64,000 bases of DNA from Peronospora farinosa (lineage: Eukaryota > Oomycota > Peronosporomycetes > Peronosporales > Peronosporaceae), in NCBI GenBank assembly GCA_947646735.1, contig CANTFK010000015.1:1-64000 (forward strand), read 5' to 3'. How positions within the stretch are numbered: position 1 is the stretch's first letter; every line of letters starts with the position of its first letter. The notes under the pieces were generated by a model. The model did not search any database. It was not told where the DNA came from and saw nothing but the letters and a program-made list of their open reading frames with translations. Position numbers and translations under genes: made by a program. Below are positions 39,048 to 49,055 of the stretch, in pieces.

Positions 39048-40609
39048 GGTGGCTTATTTATAGGGAGATACAATACACGCACTTGTTCTTAATGACAAAA
39101 TGGAAGGACCTGTTGGACAAATGGACAAATACACGATGTATTGTGTCCCGGCTCTTTTTATACAGCCAGCCACACACACCTTTTCACTGTGTTTTGTATG
39201 GGAACCTGAATTTAACTAGATACATGTGGTGTACATTAGTTTGCTTACGTATGAACGTCAGACGTAATTTACCACACTAAAATTACCTGACCAGCTGAAT
39301 AGATACTGGTAAGTATACAACGCTTTAATTCTCGTTTTTGTTAAATTCTGCAAGTCAATCAATTGACACGATGGACGCGATACGTTACTGTGACAAACGC
39401 ACTTGATTTTTCGATAAATGAAGAAGAAAAACGCAAGAAATTAGAAATAAGTCGAACGTGCGAAATATACGCGCGTTTTGTCAAACAGTTCATAGACGTT
39501 TTTTGTGCTCATACCACTGATGATGCGAAAACAAGCAAACATTAGGGACCGAGATGGACAAAAGAGCGAAAAAGTTAATATTTTCTGCTTCGGTTGGCGC
39601 GACTTTGCATATGTTCATTGTCGTAGATTTAACTTCTTGCCAAACAACAGCTACACCCAGCACTTTCGGAACACCGAGACGGCTTCAGGACGGCAACCAG
39701 TTGCCGATGTCACAGTCACCAGCACAGCTTTGGGAATATAGACACACTCTAACAAATTACCAGGTCTGGATGTGTCACAGAGTTGCTATCCATCAGTGTA
39801 ATCTGTAGAGATTGGCCGAGGACTTTTTAGAAATGTTGTTAACATTGTGATAAATAGAAAGTCTGTTCTCACTTAACTTCATGTGCATTTTGTAACAATT
39901 TTTTGTGATTGACGAGTGCAATATAGAACCTCAAAAGCCACTTCTCTCTTGCCAATAGTTAAAACCATGTCAATGTACCTCTCTTTTTATTCCACGCTTC
40001 AGTAAAATAAAAAATACGCCACGGCTGTAAATCAAACTGTCTATATATTTTATCCATTGAAGTACAACTCTCCCTCCAATATATTATGAGAACCCTAGAC
40101 ACAATCTAGTAATCAATTAACGAGATTTAAGCTCATCAAATTATTTTTTACACACCAAATGTATGTAAATAGACCGATGCCACCAAGTAAACTTGCCTAG
40201 TATGGCTTTATTGGACCAGCCTTGGTCCGTCAGCTGCCCATCGAGAATGATTGGAGTGATCCCCGGCGCTTTGTTGCGACCTTAACGCCCTGTATGCACC
40301 CCGGGCCTGGATAATCGTTTCCACGTGCCCTTTGCCAAGTGTCTCCCGTGAAATTTGACGTCTCGAGACAGCCGAATGAGCCATGAAGGAGATGAACGAT
40401 GTAGTTTTGGTAGAACGTGGCAAATGCCAGAGAATTTACACGTAGAGGTAACTCCATGTGTAAATCGATAATCTGAGCCTCTCTCTCACTGGATCTCTGT
40501 AGCACGTTCTTTGTAATATAATGATGATGAAAAGTGAGATTTGATGCTTTGTATGTACGTGAACGTACTTCCTGCCGCTTTCTAGCACGAAGAAATTGAC
40601 GGAGACCTG
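39048..40609. other. Long intergenic region
   Basis: About 1.56 kb with no recognised gene. A small plus-strand ORF (39554-39808, 84 codons) has a weak hydrophobic N-terminus but no family match. A segment around 40000-40150 is AT-rich. 40230-40600 lies upstream of hydrolase paralogue 2. Confidence 0.5.
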
Positions 40610-40628
40610 CCACCATATTACATTTTTT

Positions 40629-40675
40629 CCTTTTGGAATAACAACACGAGCAGTTTAACACCACTTCGCACCGAG
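40629..40675 (+). promoter_or_regulatory. Upstream block shared with hydrolase paralogue 1
   Basis: The bases before the ATG (ccttttgg...taacaccacttcgcaccgag) differ from 13004-13050 at about three positions only, showing that the duplicated or converted tract includes the proximal 5' flank. Confidence 0.6.
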
Positions 40676-42268
40676 ATGGTTTTCGTTCGTTTGTGTATTA
40701 TTGCTGCCTTTACATTATGGTCTGGGTATTACACTCAGGCGAGTTCTACGAAAACAACCGGTTTGCCATCTTTGAAATTCCAATTTACGCTCAAACGTAG
40801 CACCGTGAAGGTACAAGGCTTGACTGAATTGTCCGTCTTTGCGAACCCCATCGAATTGGACGGTGGTGACAGTGTACTCTACGATGTCTTTTCATCATTC
40901 ACTGAACGCGATACAGTGCACAACTACTACCTTGTCAATGGAATTGGTATGTCTTCAAGTGTCTCAAACTTTTGTACTGAAAATGTGACCATGCAATGTC
41001 AGGATTCCCTACTCGACGACATTCCACCGATTAACACTATCATCAGTGCGTTAAACGAAGCAACTGCTATCTCAAGTGAGGCAGGAACTTTTCAAAGTGC
41101 GGTGGAGTGCCCGAATGGAAATCTATTCAAGGTTACGATCAACAACATCGATTTTGCATTGTGCACATTGGATTCGCTGGGATTTACGATGCACGGCAGT
41201 GATATGGACGTGAAGGTTGAGTATCTCAATGCCCACCTGAACATTAGAATTCCGACTCCGACTTCGGAACTAAACTGCGACACAGTGGCGACTCGTAGCT
41301 CCATTACACAGATTGGAAAGTATTTGTTGACTGGAAAACTGATGCAAGGCAATGCGAGAAGTTTGAAAGCTGCGTTCAGTTTTTCGTCGATATTTTCGTC
41401 GAAAGGTTCGTCGTCCTGTTCGTGCAAATCGAGACGTCGCCCGTGTATCTTCGTTCATGGATTGGGTATAAAGGATGAAACGCCGGAGAATCAGGATAGC
41501 TTTACGAAATATTGGGGTCCTTACTTGCCCGACCACATGTCGTGCTGTTCATCGCTCAAGTTCACACACCTGAATACGTGGTATGATCCATGGACAAGCA
41601 GAACCCAACAGCAAAAAGCGTGTGATCGTATCCTGGCTGTGAGTGACAAAAGTACAGATGGTAAGATCGTTGATACCATCGTCGTTACGCACTCACTGGG
41701 TAATATGGCATTTGCTGGTGCACTTGCCAACGGACTTTGCACGCTAGACTCTAGCTCAACGTGGGTGGGCTTGGCGGCACCTATGAAGGGTAGTATGGCG
41801 TCAGATTTTGCCCAGAAGTCCTGTGCTGGAAAAACCAACAGGGTCATAGAAGAAGTTGGAGACATCTTTGGTCTATGCCCTCCAACTGATGCGTTGAGAG
41901 CGCTGTCATACCAGGGTGGGGAATACAGTTCCAAGAGCCTGGATGCAGCGTACGTAGCTGCACAGAAAGCTTACCGGGCAAACGTGTTTGCAATCATGTG
42001 TAGCAAGTCAAGCTCCGGAATTTTATCCATCCGCCAAATCGGATTTTGGGCTTTAACGAAATTGGTTTCTCATCACTCCAAGCAGAATGATGGCATGGTA
42101 GAATTCGAAAGCTGCGCTGGAGGGTTTCCTTCATCGAAGTTTGGTAAAACCTGGAGAGATCGTTTTTACTTGACAGAGCTGAATCATAGCGATATGAAAT
42201 TCTTCAACGGCGATGGACTACGGAACGAGGCCAAGATGCCTATGAAATGGTTTGAATGCTTGTTATAG
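40676..42268 (+). CDS. Secreted alpha/beta-hydrolase (lipase-like) paralogue 2
   Basis: Single exon, 530 residues, same layout as paralogue 1: signal peptide (about 1-22), beta-rich N-terminal domain (25-235), Ser-rich hinge with a C-S-C-K motif (248-251), then the hydrolase domain. Expected catalytic residues are in place: HGLG at 261, V-V-T-H-S-L-G-N with Ser340, N-D-G-M-V with Asp472, and L-N-H-S-D with His504. Over residues 1-233 I count only eight differences from paralogue 1, whereas the rest is roughly 70% identical by eye. The C-terminal half resembles the short paralogue 3 more in its nucleophile motif. Probably a functional secreted enzyme; substrate unknown. Confidence 0.83.
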   Translation: MVFVRLCIIAAFTLWSGYYTQASSTKTTGLPSLKFQFTLKRSTVKVQGLTELSVFANPIELDGGDSVLYDVFSSFTERDTVHNYYLVNGIGMSSSVSNFCTENVTMQCQDSLLDDIPPINTIISALNEATAISSEAGTFQSAVECPNGNLFKVTINNIDFALCTLDSLGFTMHGSDMDVKVEYLNAHLNIRIPTPTSELNCDTVATRSSITQIGKYLLTGKLMQGNARSLKAAFSFSSIFSSKGSSSCSCKSRRRPCIFVHGLGIKDETPENQDSFTKYWGPYLPDHMSCCSSLKFTHLNTWYDPWTSRTQQQKACDRILAVSDKSTDGKIVDTIVVTHSLGNMAFAGALANGLCTLDSSSTWVGLAAPMKGSMASDFAQKSCAGKTNRVIEEVGDIFGLCPPTDALRALSYQGGEYSSKSLDAAYVAAQKAYRANVFAIMCSKSSSGILSIRQIGFWALTKLVSHHSKQNDGMVEFESCAGGFPSSKFGKTWRDRFYLTELNHSDMKFFNGDGLRNEAKMPMKWFECLL

Positions 42269-43053
42269 GGCTTATCGAGTAGAACTCTTTTGCAAATGTA
42301 GTTCAGTCGATCAATCCAAATCAACATGAGAGAGTTTAGAGATGCCCAAAGTTTGTCTCACTAGCACAAGTATCTTCCCGATTCCATTACTTTCTTGCAT
42401 CGGTATTGCTAGACTCATTAAGGTCAAACTGGGATCCAAGCTGCATATTCTCGTCGCAAAAGCTCCAGCTACCATACGATGATTATAGTGTTGGCTATCA
42501 CGGACTTTGAGTCTCTTGTACTCACAACAACTGCGTGATCACCATAGACTTGTTGCTGCAGTGTGTCGCTTTCCGAAGCGTTGCTCACTGTATTCAGCAC
42601 AGTGTACTTATTCATTGACCAGTAGCACTGCGTATAACCAGTCAGATTACCCAAATAGTAAAAAAAACATGTCAATGTCTCGGCATTTTTATATCGAGCT
42701 GCGTCTTATAGAACTAAGAGTTATATAAGACGACTTTATCCTGTCACGCTCGTATCTGTCCGTTATCTGCCTAGAGCACACAGCAAAAAGGTGCCTGTTC
42801 ATGAACAGTCGCTACACTCCAGTTACTGGACTTTGTACTCACATCGGGGAAGCTGGATGTTTTTAAAATGATATTTAAATATTTATAATTTTAAATATTT
42901 ATATGACTAAATTAATCGATATTTTTTGTTAGACAAAATCTTTATAAAGTGGTCAGTAACTTTGATGAAGTCGTAACATGGTGAAATCTGTGTCTTAACG
43001 ATATTTTTAGCAATTGCTGGACTCTCAACAGCCACTGTGCTCCAGCATTCGCT
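42269..43053. other. Intergenic, AT-rich
   Basis: No gene seen. A short hairpin (cgtcttata...tataagacg, about 42703-42733) and an AT-only-like run with atttaaatatttataattttaaatattt (about 42870-42905) are present. The 3' LTR expected for the Copia element to the right was not found with confidence. Confidence 0.45.
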
Positions 43054-43155
43054 GTGCTTCAAGAGTCGCTGCACTCCAGCAGTCGTTGTGCTTCAAGAGT
43101 CGCTGCACTCCAGCAGTCGTTGTGCTCCAAGAATCGTTTCGTTCCGACACTTCTT
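43054..43155. repeat. 34-bp tandem repeat near the 3' end of the Copia element
   Basis: Two full copies and one partial copy of a 34-bp unit beginning gtgcttcaagagtcgctgca start at 43054, 43088 and 43122; a degenerate copy lies just before. It follows the RNase H of the Copia element in its own (minus) direction. Confidence 0.8.
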
Positions 43156-43159
43156 TTCG

Positions 43160-43830
43160 GGATGTCCTCACACCAAGGACATTTTCTTGCGCAGTTTGCA
43201 TAGCCGCGGAGTAGCGAATGTCTTGGTGAGCGCGTCAGCCCGCATCATACTAGACTTGCAGTATACGACCTTGATCACGCCCTTCTTGCTGTAATCCTTT
43301 ACGAAGTTGTGTCGCACCACGATGTGTTTTGCCCGTCTTGAGCTTTCCTTGCCGGTGATCTGTTTGATTGCCGCCTAATTGTCGATGTGCAGCATCATTT
43401 GGGCTTCCATTCTGATTTTAACCCCATCAAGTAGCTCAAACATTCCCAGCAGTTTACTTGGTACCAGCGAGCCCGCTACAAACACTGCTTCCCTCGTCAA
43501 TAGAGCCACACTTGCTTGTTTTTGCAGATCCACCCCACGATCATTCCGATTATACATAGCACACAACCATTCACAGACTTACGATCCTTACGATCCGCTG
43601 CGTATATAGCGTCTCTGTAGCCTTCAAGTGATACTCTTCGATCCTTGGTCTTATCATCATCGTCGTTCATCCGAAACGTTAAGCTCATCATTTCCTTCAG
43701 ATACTTCACGATTCGCTTAGCCCATCTCCAATCACACACCGTGGCGCGTGCGCTCGTCGGCTGACTCGATGCACTGCAAACGCGATGTCCGATCTTGCGC
43801 AGCGCGCAAGCCACAGCAGGCTTTCGATCA
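43160..43830 (-). pseudogene. Copia element: RNase H and end of pol
   Basis: Minus-strand frames give YRDAIYAADRKDRKSVNGCV, the Ty1/Copia pattern (G-Y-x-D-A-D-W-A-x-D...S-x-x-G), then H-I-D-N for the D-N-x-x-A motif, H-I-V-V-R-H-N-F-V and A-D-A-L-T-K-T-F, the usual end of Copia pol. Stops and shifts occur near 43497 and 43375. Confidence 0.8.
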
Positions 43831-43984
43831 CGGATTGGAACGTGGATATCATCAGTTGCTCCATATATCCACCACTTCCGCCAGGTAGAAGATTGCCTTT
43901 ATCTCCACTGTCTTGGTCTTATCCAATGGGTGGTCGTACGGGGCTCGACAGCCAAAGTCCAATTGTAACGAGTAGCTCTCGAAT

Positions 43985-44350
43985 GCACTGTTGTTGCTCG
44001 ATTATGTATCGTTTCTCGTTGTCGTACGTTACCCCCCATGCCTAAACACTTCGTCAACACTTCGAAATCCTTCACCTGTAGCACGCGTCTGTTTCGAAGA
44101 ACTATTCAACAAGGATCATTTCCATGCCAGTCACCAAAAGGTCATCCACATACACACCGACAATTGTGGTATCGGAATCGCTACTCCTGTAGTATAGGCA
44201 GCTGTCAGCGTAACACTGTACGAACCCCAATTCTACGAGCGTCTTGTGTAGTAACTCGGCCTAAAGTCCTCCAGCCAGTTTTAGGCCGTAGAATCTCTTC
44301 TTCAATCGTAACGCTAACTGACCTCTGTCGTTTTGATCATCTACCCTGAG
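43985..44350 (-). pseudogene. Copia element: RT, C-terminal half
   Basis: After the solo LTR (in minus direction) the frame resumes QLALRLKKRFYGLKLAGGL, hits one stop, and goes on to A-D-S-C-L-Y-Y-R-S and V-G-V-Y-V-D-D-L-L-V-T-G (about 44165-44128), the catalytic box of Copia RT. Confidence 0.88.
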
Positions 44351-44667
44351 TGTAACGGGCTATGGACCCGTTACCGTCTTACACTCAAAGGAGTTGAGGA
44401 AGCGCTTTTAATTAACTCGTAAATATTACTCTGTTTTATTTTTGTCTTGTTTTAATTCGCAGGAAGTGCGAATATGTTCCCTAGCTCATGGAAACCACTC
44501 AATATGGAAGTCAATTTATTATTGGCTAATTTTTGGGTCTGGCACCCCAATAATAAACCAATAATAAAATGACGCGCAGTATCCGCTAATCGGATACTGC
44601 CCTATGCCTACTTACGTGATTATGTATTATTCCTATAACTACTCATGTAATAGGTTGCCCCATTACA
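44351..44667 (-). repeat. Solo Gypsy LTR nested in Copia RT (317 bp)
   Basis: Starts TGTAACGGG, ends CCATTACA, same length and family as 3639-3955. Flanking 5-mers are ctgag (44346-44350) and ctgtg (44668-44672), a target duplication with one mismatch. Coding similarity to Copia RT stops on one side and resumes on the other, which proves insertion and later LTR-LTR recombination. Confidence 0.88.
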
Positions 44668-45093
44668 CTGTGCTTGTACCCATCCAATATCATACCGAAG
44701 GAAAGTGCAGAAAATTTTTCCAAGTCGTCTTTTTTTCGGCTTTCACGTATGCGTTCGGAGCGTCGCCGTGTTGCACGGGGACTCGCCACACCTTTGGGAG
44801 CTCCAAAACTATCTTCTCTTTCGTCATGTACATTACTGCGCTAAATGTCATGGTATAATCAATTCCATGAGATTGCTCGTTCCCGCAGGCGACCAACCTC
44901 GCCTTGTACTGTTCCAGCGTGCCGTTAGCGTTGCATTTGACTTTGTATACCCATTTCGAGTGCAACATCTTTTGTCCTAAAGATTTCAAAGCTGCATTCC
45001 AGGTGCCGTTAGCCTCGCGACTCGATATATGCACTCATTACTTTTTTCCAATCATCTGAGTGCGATAATTGCATCACTTCTCGGTAGTTTAGA
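44668..45093 (-). pseudogene. Copia element: RT, N-terminal half
   Basis: Frame 45034-44690 reads N-G-T-W-N-A-A-L-K, then H-S-K-W-V-Y-K-V-K-C-N-A-N-G-T-L-E, YKARLVACGNEQSHGIDYTM and A-P-N-A-Y-V-K-A-E, the canonical Copia RT start. Upstream phrases R-E-V-M-Q-L-S-H-S-D-D-W-K-K belong to the same domain in another frame. Confidence 0.9.
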
Positions 45094-46204
45094 TTATCCA
45101 TCATCACGGCGATCATGGCAACGGGAACATACAATGTACCCATATACCTCGTGGTCAATTGTCCAACCGATGTCTCCTCCAAGTAGGCTGCATTGGTGTC
45201 TTAAACGGTACGGTCCACACGACACAACTTTCCTCGCGATCCTTTGCCTCGACTGCCACGCTTCTTCTTTCCTTCCCATCGAGGTGCAGCTCTTTCTTCT
45301 CAGCGGTATCGCGGCCATTCTATGTTGTGTTAAGCTTCTCCTTTCGCTTGCCGACTCCCTTGCGGTCCAGAATTGATAGTTCGAGTGCCGAGTCTTCACG
45401 TCAAAGTTGATCCTAAAGATGACGGTTGCCTTCTTTATCCAGAGTCTCCACACTCATGACGTGCTGTGTCATCATCATCAACCTGTCACCAGAGATGTAG
45501 GGCTTGTTGCCCTTTGTTTCATCGTGCTATCTAATAGTCATGCCTAATCTCCGCCCGAGGTTTCCAAGCTTTCTTTTCGAATGCAATAGACGGTACACGG
45601 GCTTCCAAAAACGACGATTTCGGATATATTGGGCGTCTTTCCTGTCAAAACGTCTCGTGGTGGCATACGCTCCGGGTTCGCACTGCTTGGACTGCGATTA
45701 AGAACTTGCGTGATATATTGCACCGCATCCACCCAAAATACAAAGGGAGGACACTCGCAAAGATCATGCATCTCTCCATGTGCGATGCATTCGCTCTGCC
45801 TTTCCATTTGAATCCTGCTTCTTGGATTTGCTTACTTGGCGTAATACTCTCGTAGAATTGCAGAACAGGTCAACACACTTGAACTCACTTCCTCCGTCGG
45901 TGTATCTTTCAATTGAACAACCTCTTAGCGTAAATCAAGAAGTGTTCGAACATCTTTGCAGCCTGATCTTTGGTCCTGTCCACAAACACTCGGGAGTAGT
46001 TGATAGCGCGATTAATGATATTCACAACATAGCGATTCTTATATATGTCAATGGACGTCATCGGCCCCTTGATATCACTGCAGATAACGCCTCCGTCACA
46101 ACATAGCGATTCTTATATATGTCAATGGACGTCATCGGCCCCTTGATATCACTGCAGATAACGCCTCCGATGCGTTCGATCGGTGAGTTCTACTCAGTGT
46201 ATCA
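45094..46204 (-). pseudogene. Copia element: integrase and linker
   Basis: Integrase motifs appear in order on the minus strand: C-S-D-I-K-G-P-M (first Asp, about 46150), Y-T-D-G-G-S-E-F (second Asp, about 45900), and N-G-K-A-E-R-M-H-R (Glu, about 45800), with the frame 45807-45544 covering the C-terminal core (L-N-R-S-P-S-S-A-N-P-E-R-M-P-P). A 74-bp tandem duplication and several shifts break it. The poorly conserved linker to RT follows to 45094. Confidence 0.82.
46022..46169. repeat. 74-bp perfect tandem duplication in Copia integrase
   Basis: 46022-46095 and 46096-46169 are identical (each starts tcacaacatagcgattctta). The unit is not a multiple of three, so it shifts the integrase frame right after the first catalytic Asp. 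Confidence 0.95.
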
Positions 46205-47188
46205 TTAGACTGGGCGTTCTTCGAATGCTTCCCTTGTGCGCAGGTGAGATAGTTGGGACGGCTGCGATCGATCAACTCGATCCCTGATGAAGATGTGTTC
46301 GCTATCTTCTAAACGGTAGGTGACTTGATCGTTTGTGCAGGTCCAACAGTGTACACTTAATGTTCTATCCCTCTCATATTTAAGGTCATTTGCGCTCACG
46401 ACTACAAAAGCCATGTCACCTCTGACTGTTGGTGTGAGGTTGCTTTCACATTTAATGTCAGTACATTGTTTTTTATGACTTCAAACCCTTTCGCACCATC
46501 GCTAGTCCGCTTGAGATATCGCTGTCCGTTAGTGTATGACAACACAGCACCTTTCTTTTTCAATTCTCAGTGTATGAGTAAGTTGTGCGACAGACATTCC
46601 GCATTTTACACATTGCTAACAGTGACTCCCCGTAGTTCACCATCAACACTTGCAAGCATGTTGACACTCCCCACCTTGCTGACCTTGATCGTCTGGCCGT
46701 TGGCAACCTCGCACGAGTCGTCACAGTCTTTCACGTCCACCAGCATTTCCGAGTCCATAATCAGGTGCCGACTTGCAGCACTGTCTAGGATCCATATCGC
46801 GTCGAGGCCCCACAGCCGTTTGATACACTCATCTCAACCGCCGCGTGCAGGAAGTCAGCTTTCTTCTTGCCGTTTCGCTTGATGTGACCAACCCACCGTT
46901 TCTAATTATTAGGCGCCACCGCATTGACTTCGGTCCTGACGTCACCACGACCATACCCGCGGCCACTAATTTGGATTTCTCGCCCTACTGTACTCCTGCG
47001 CCAATTGTTCAAATGTGCTCGCGAAATCTTTTAGTTCTAATGCTTGTCTCAAATGATCTCCACGACGCCTATTCAGACGGGTATACATCGCGCGTCTTGT
47101 CTCTAGGGTCGCCCCCTCGCAAATATACTGCTGCACAAACCGATTTAGACAATTTGATGCCCCCGTTAACGCAATCAGATACTGATAC
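46205..47188 (-). pseudogene. Copia element: gag end, zinc region and protease
   Basis: In the minus direction, H-I-K-R-N-G-K-K-K-A-D-F resembles the end of a Copia zinc knuckle. At about 46800-46750 the protease motif W-I-L-D-S-A-A-S-R-H-L-I (catalytic D-S-A-A/G-S) is clear, and then a pre-integrase region. The frame 46414-46205 covers part of the latter. The 5' LTR and most of gag are not recognisable; the element abuts the next LTR near 47190-47238. Confidence 0.72.
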
Positions 47189-47237
47189 TGTAATGAGCTA
47201 CATTACACACATAGTTGACACAAATGAACAATTATAA

Positions 47238-47526
47238 TGTAGACAGGTGCTGGGCCCGAATAGCGGGTACAGTGTGGCAATTTATTACTGGTTTATTATT
47301 GGGGCCTAAAGTTCCAATATGGACCAATGATAAATCAACCTGAAATTGTGTGGTTCACGAAAGGCTAGAACACTGTCGTATTTATTACGACTAAAATCTT
47401 CGTAATGAGTACAAATTAAAGTAAAATAAAAATCAGAGTTAAATTTGCTTAATACCTAATACTTGGGCTTGAGTCTTCCTCAAGCGCACGTGTAAGCTAG
47501 TGACGGTACGTTCTAGCCCCGTTACA
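47238..47526 (+). repeat. 5' LTR of Gypsy element C
   Basis: Ends with CCCCGTTACA at 47526 and best begins TGTAGACAGG at 47238 (289 bp; a start at 47189 is possible). It shares blocks with the 317-bp LTRs (ttattactggtttattattggggc, a taaaataaaa run, cttcctcaagc), so it is a diverged member of that family, in coding orientation plus. Confidence 0.65.
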
Positions 47527-47528
47527 CC

Positions 47529-47546
47529 TGGTAGCACTTTGTAGTC
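47529..47546 (+). other. Primer-binding site of Gypsy element C
   Basis: TGGTAGCACTTTGTAG lies two bases after the LTR. TGGTA-C-type sites pair with the 3' end of initiator methionine tRNA in many LTR elements; only the first eight bases fit well. Confidence 0.5.
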
Positions 47547-47599
47547 TTTCCTATGCCCAAGTTTGGAATGAGCGAATCGTCGTACTTTACGCTCCAGAT

Positions 47600-48545
47600 T
47601 TATTTCTGGAGCACGCGACCTTCTCCCATCTCACTGGTGGTGAGTGGGATACCCTTAATCGCCTCGCGGCGATATCTGGAGAGTCATTCGTCGCGTCACT
47701 GATGAGATTAGCGCCCCCTGACGCGCAACGCCTCGCCATACATGAGTTTATGGCACGCGAGCTCGCCGAATCCAACCGGCAAGGTTTAACTCCCTCGCGA
47801 CCTTCACGTATTGAGGCCGTAAAGATGAAAATCTCCTCCTACTCAGGAGAAGGTAAGGACCGCTTGTCGCTGAATCGGTGGTTCCGAGAAGATAATATCG
47901 CCATCTCCTCGAGACTTCTTGAGGCTCCACAGGCGAAGGCCAACTTTCTTCTTTCCCGCCTCGCCAGGAAGGCCAAGGAGTGGGCCCTTGGTAAGCTCAT
48001 TGTGAACGAGCACGCATTCCACACCCTGGATGCCATCCAGGACGATCTTCGTCTTGATTTCGAGCCACCGCAAGAGGAGAAATTGGTGCGATCACTTTAT
48101 CCTGTCGATGCGACAGAGTAAAATGGCGATGCGTGACTACGTGCAGATGGTTAGAAATCTGGCGTCGTGTATTATCACGCACCCCATGAACATGTACAAG
48201 CAGGTGAATGTCTTTGTGGATGGTATGCGTGAGGGGCAGACCCGCTTATCGCTGGAGCGCGCCGAGCCTGCCACATTGGAGGAGGCATTTTCTATCGCAC
48301 TCCGTGAATATTATAGGGTCACAAAGGCATATGCCAAACCCTCGGTCGTCACCGATCCCCGGACTTCTGTTCCAGAACTTATGGAGATCGACGTGATAGA
48401 GTCGTCGGGTGACCGACGACGTGTCATTTCCCATAAGGTGATGCTCGCACCGAGCGTCAAATGGTTTGCTGCTTTCGTTGTCGTAATTCAGTTCATTGCG
48501 CGGCTGAGTACCGTGCGCCAGCGCCGATATCGGTGCAAGTAGTAT
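47600..48545 (+). pseudogene. Gypsy element C: gag with decayed zinc knuckle
   Basis: From about 47600 the frame reads [28 protein letters not shown], then [22 protein letters not shown], and after a shift near 48110 M-R-D-Y-V-Q-M-V-R-N-L-A-S. The knuckle near 48470-48520 reads C-F-R-C-R-N-S-V-H-C-A-A-E-Y: the last Cys is Tyr and it lies out of frame. Same family as 2946-3561. Confidence 0.82.
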
Positions 48546-48714
48546 GTGCCCATCATGAGGGTGCTGTACCGGCCGCACGTCAGAAAAACGGTCGGGACCA
48601 GTAGGGGCAGGGCGCCATACTGGTTGGAACGGAGGTACAGGTCCCCCGGGGGAAGCCCAACCTTCCAGTTCTCCTGCGCTACGCGCACGGTTAAATGCCA
48701 CCACTACGAGTGGT

Positions 48715-49055
48715 GATTCACGTCTGATTATTGTCATCTTACATGTCGCCGGCGTCCGGCGACCTCTGCGAGCACTCCTGGATTCAGGAGCAACGAATAA
48801 TTTCTTTCGTGAATCTTGTTTGTCGATGCTGCCTCCCAGCATTCAGGTCCGTGACAAGTGGTCGTCAAGGTGTCTGACGGGAAACCACACCGCGTATCGC
48901 GGCGCGAAGTGTCGTTGCCGTACACGTTTGATGGTTTTTGCAGTAATGATAATTTCTTGGTGATCGCGATGAATTATGCATTCGATTGCATACTGGGCAT
49001 GCCATGGTTGGTACATTATAAGCCCCAGGTCGACTGGTTAGCCAGATCAGTGAGA
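48715..49055 (+). pseudogene. Gypsy element C: protease, interrupted
   Basis: R-L-I-I-V-I-L-H-V-A-G-V-R-R-P-L-R-A-L-L-D-S-G-A-T-N-N-F-F near 48715-48800 contains the retropepsin DSGAT. After a shift, frame 48858 gives P-Y-T-F-D-G-F, N-Y-A-F-D-C-I-L-G-M-P-W-L and V-D-W-L-A-R-S-V, where a large LTR insertion cuts the gene at 49055. Confidence 0.82.
49052..49055. repeat. Target-site duplication GAGA, left
   Basis: GAGA at 49052-49055 is repeated at 51312-51315, directly outside TGTGGTG...CACCACA. Taking out one copy and the insert restores the element C reading frame (W-L-A-R-S-V-R-R-R-R-K-F), as in element A. Confidence 0.88.

Noticed and set aside
39554..39808. Possible small secreted effector (weak hydrophobic start, then R-R-L-Q)
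   Set aside because: The N-terminus begins with D-K-R-A-K-K and is not a convincing signal peptide, the motif is not R-x-L-R, and no acidic dEER follows.
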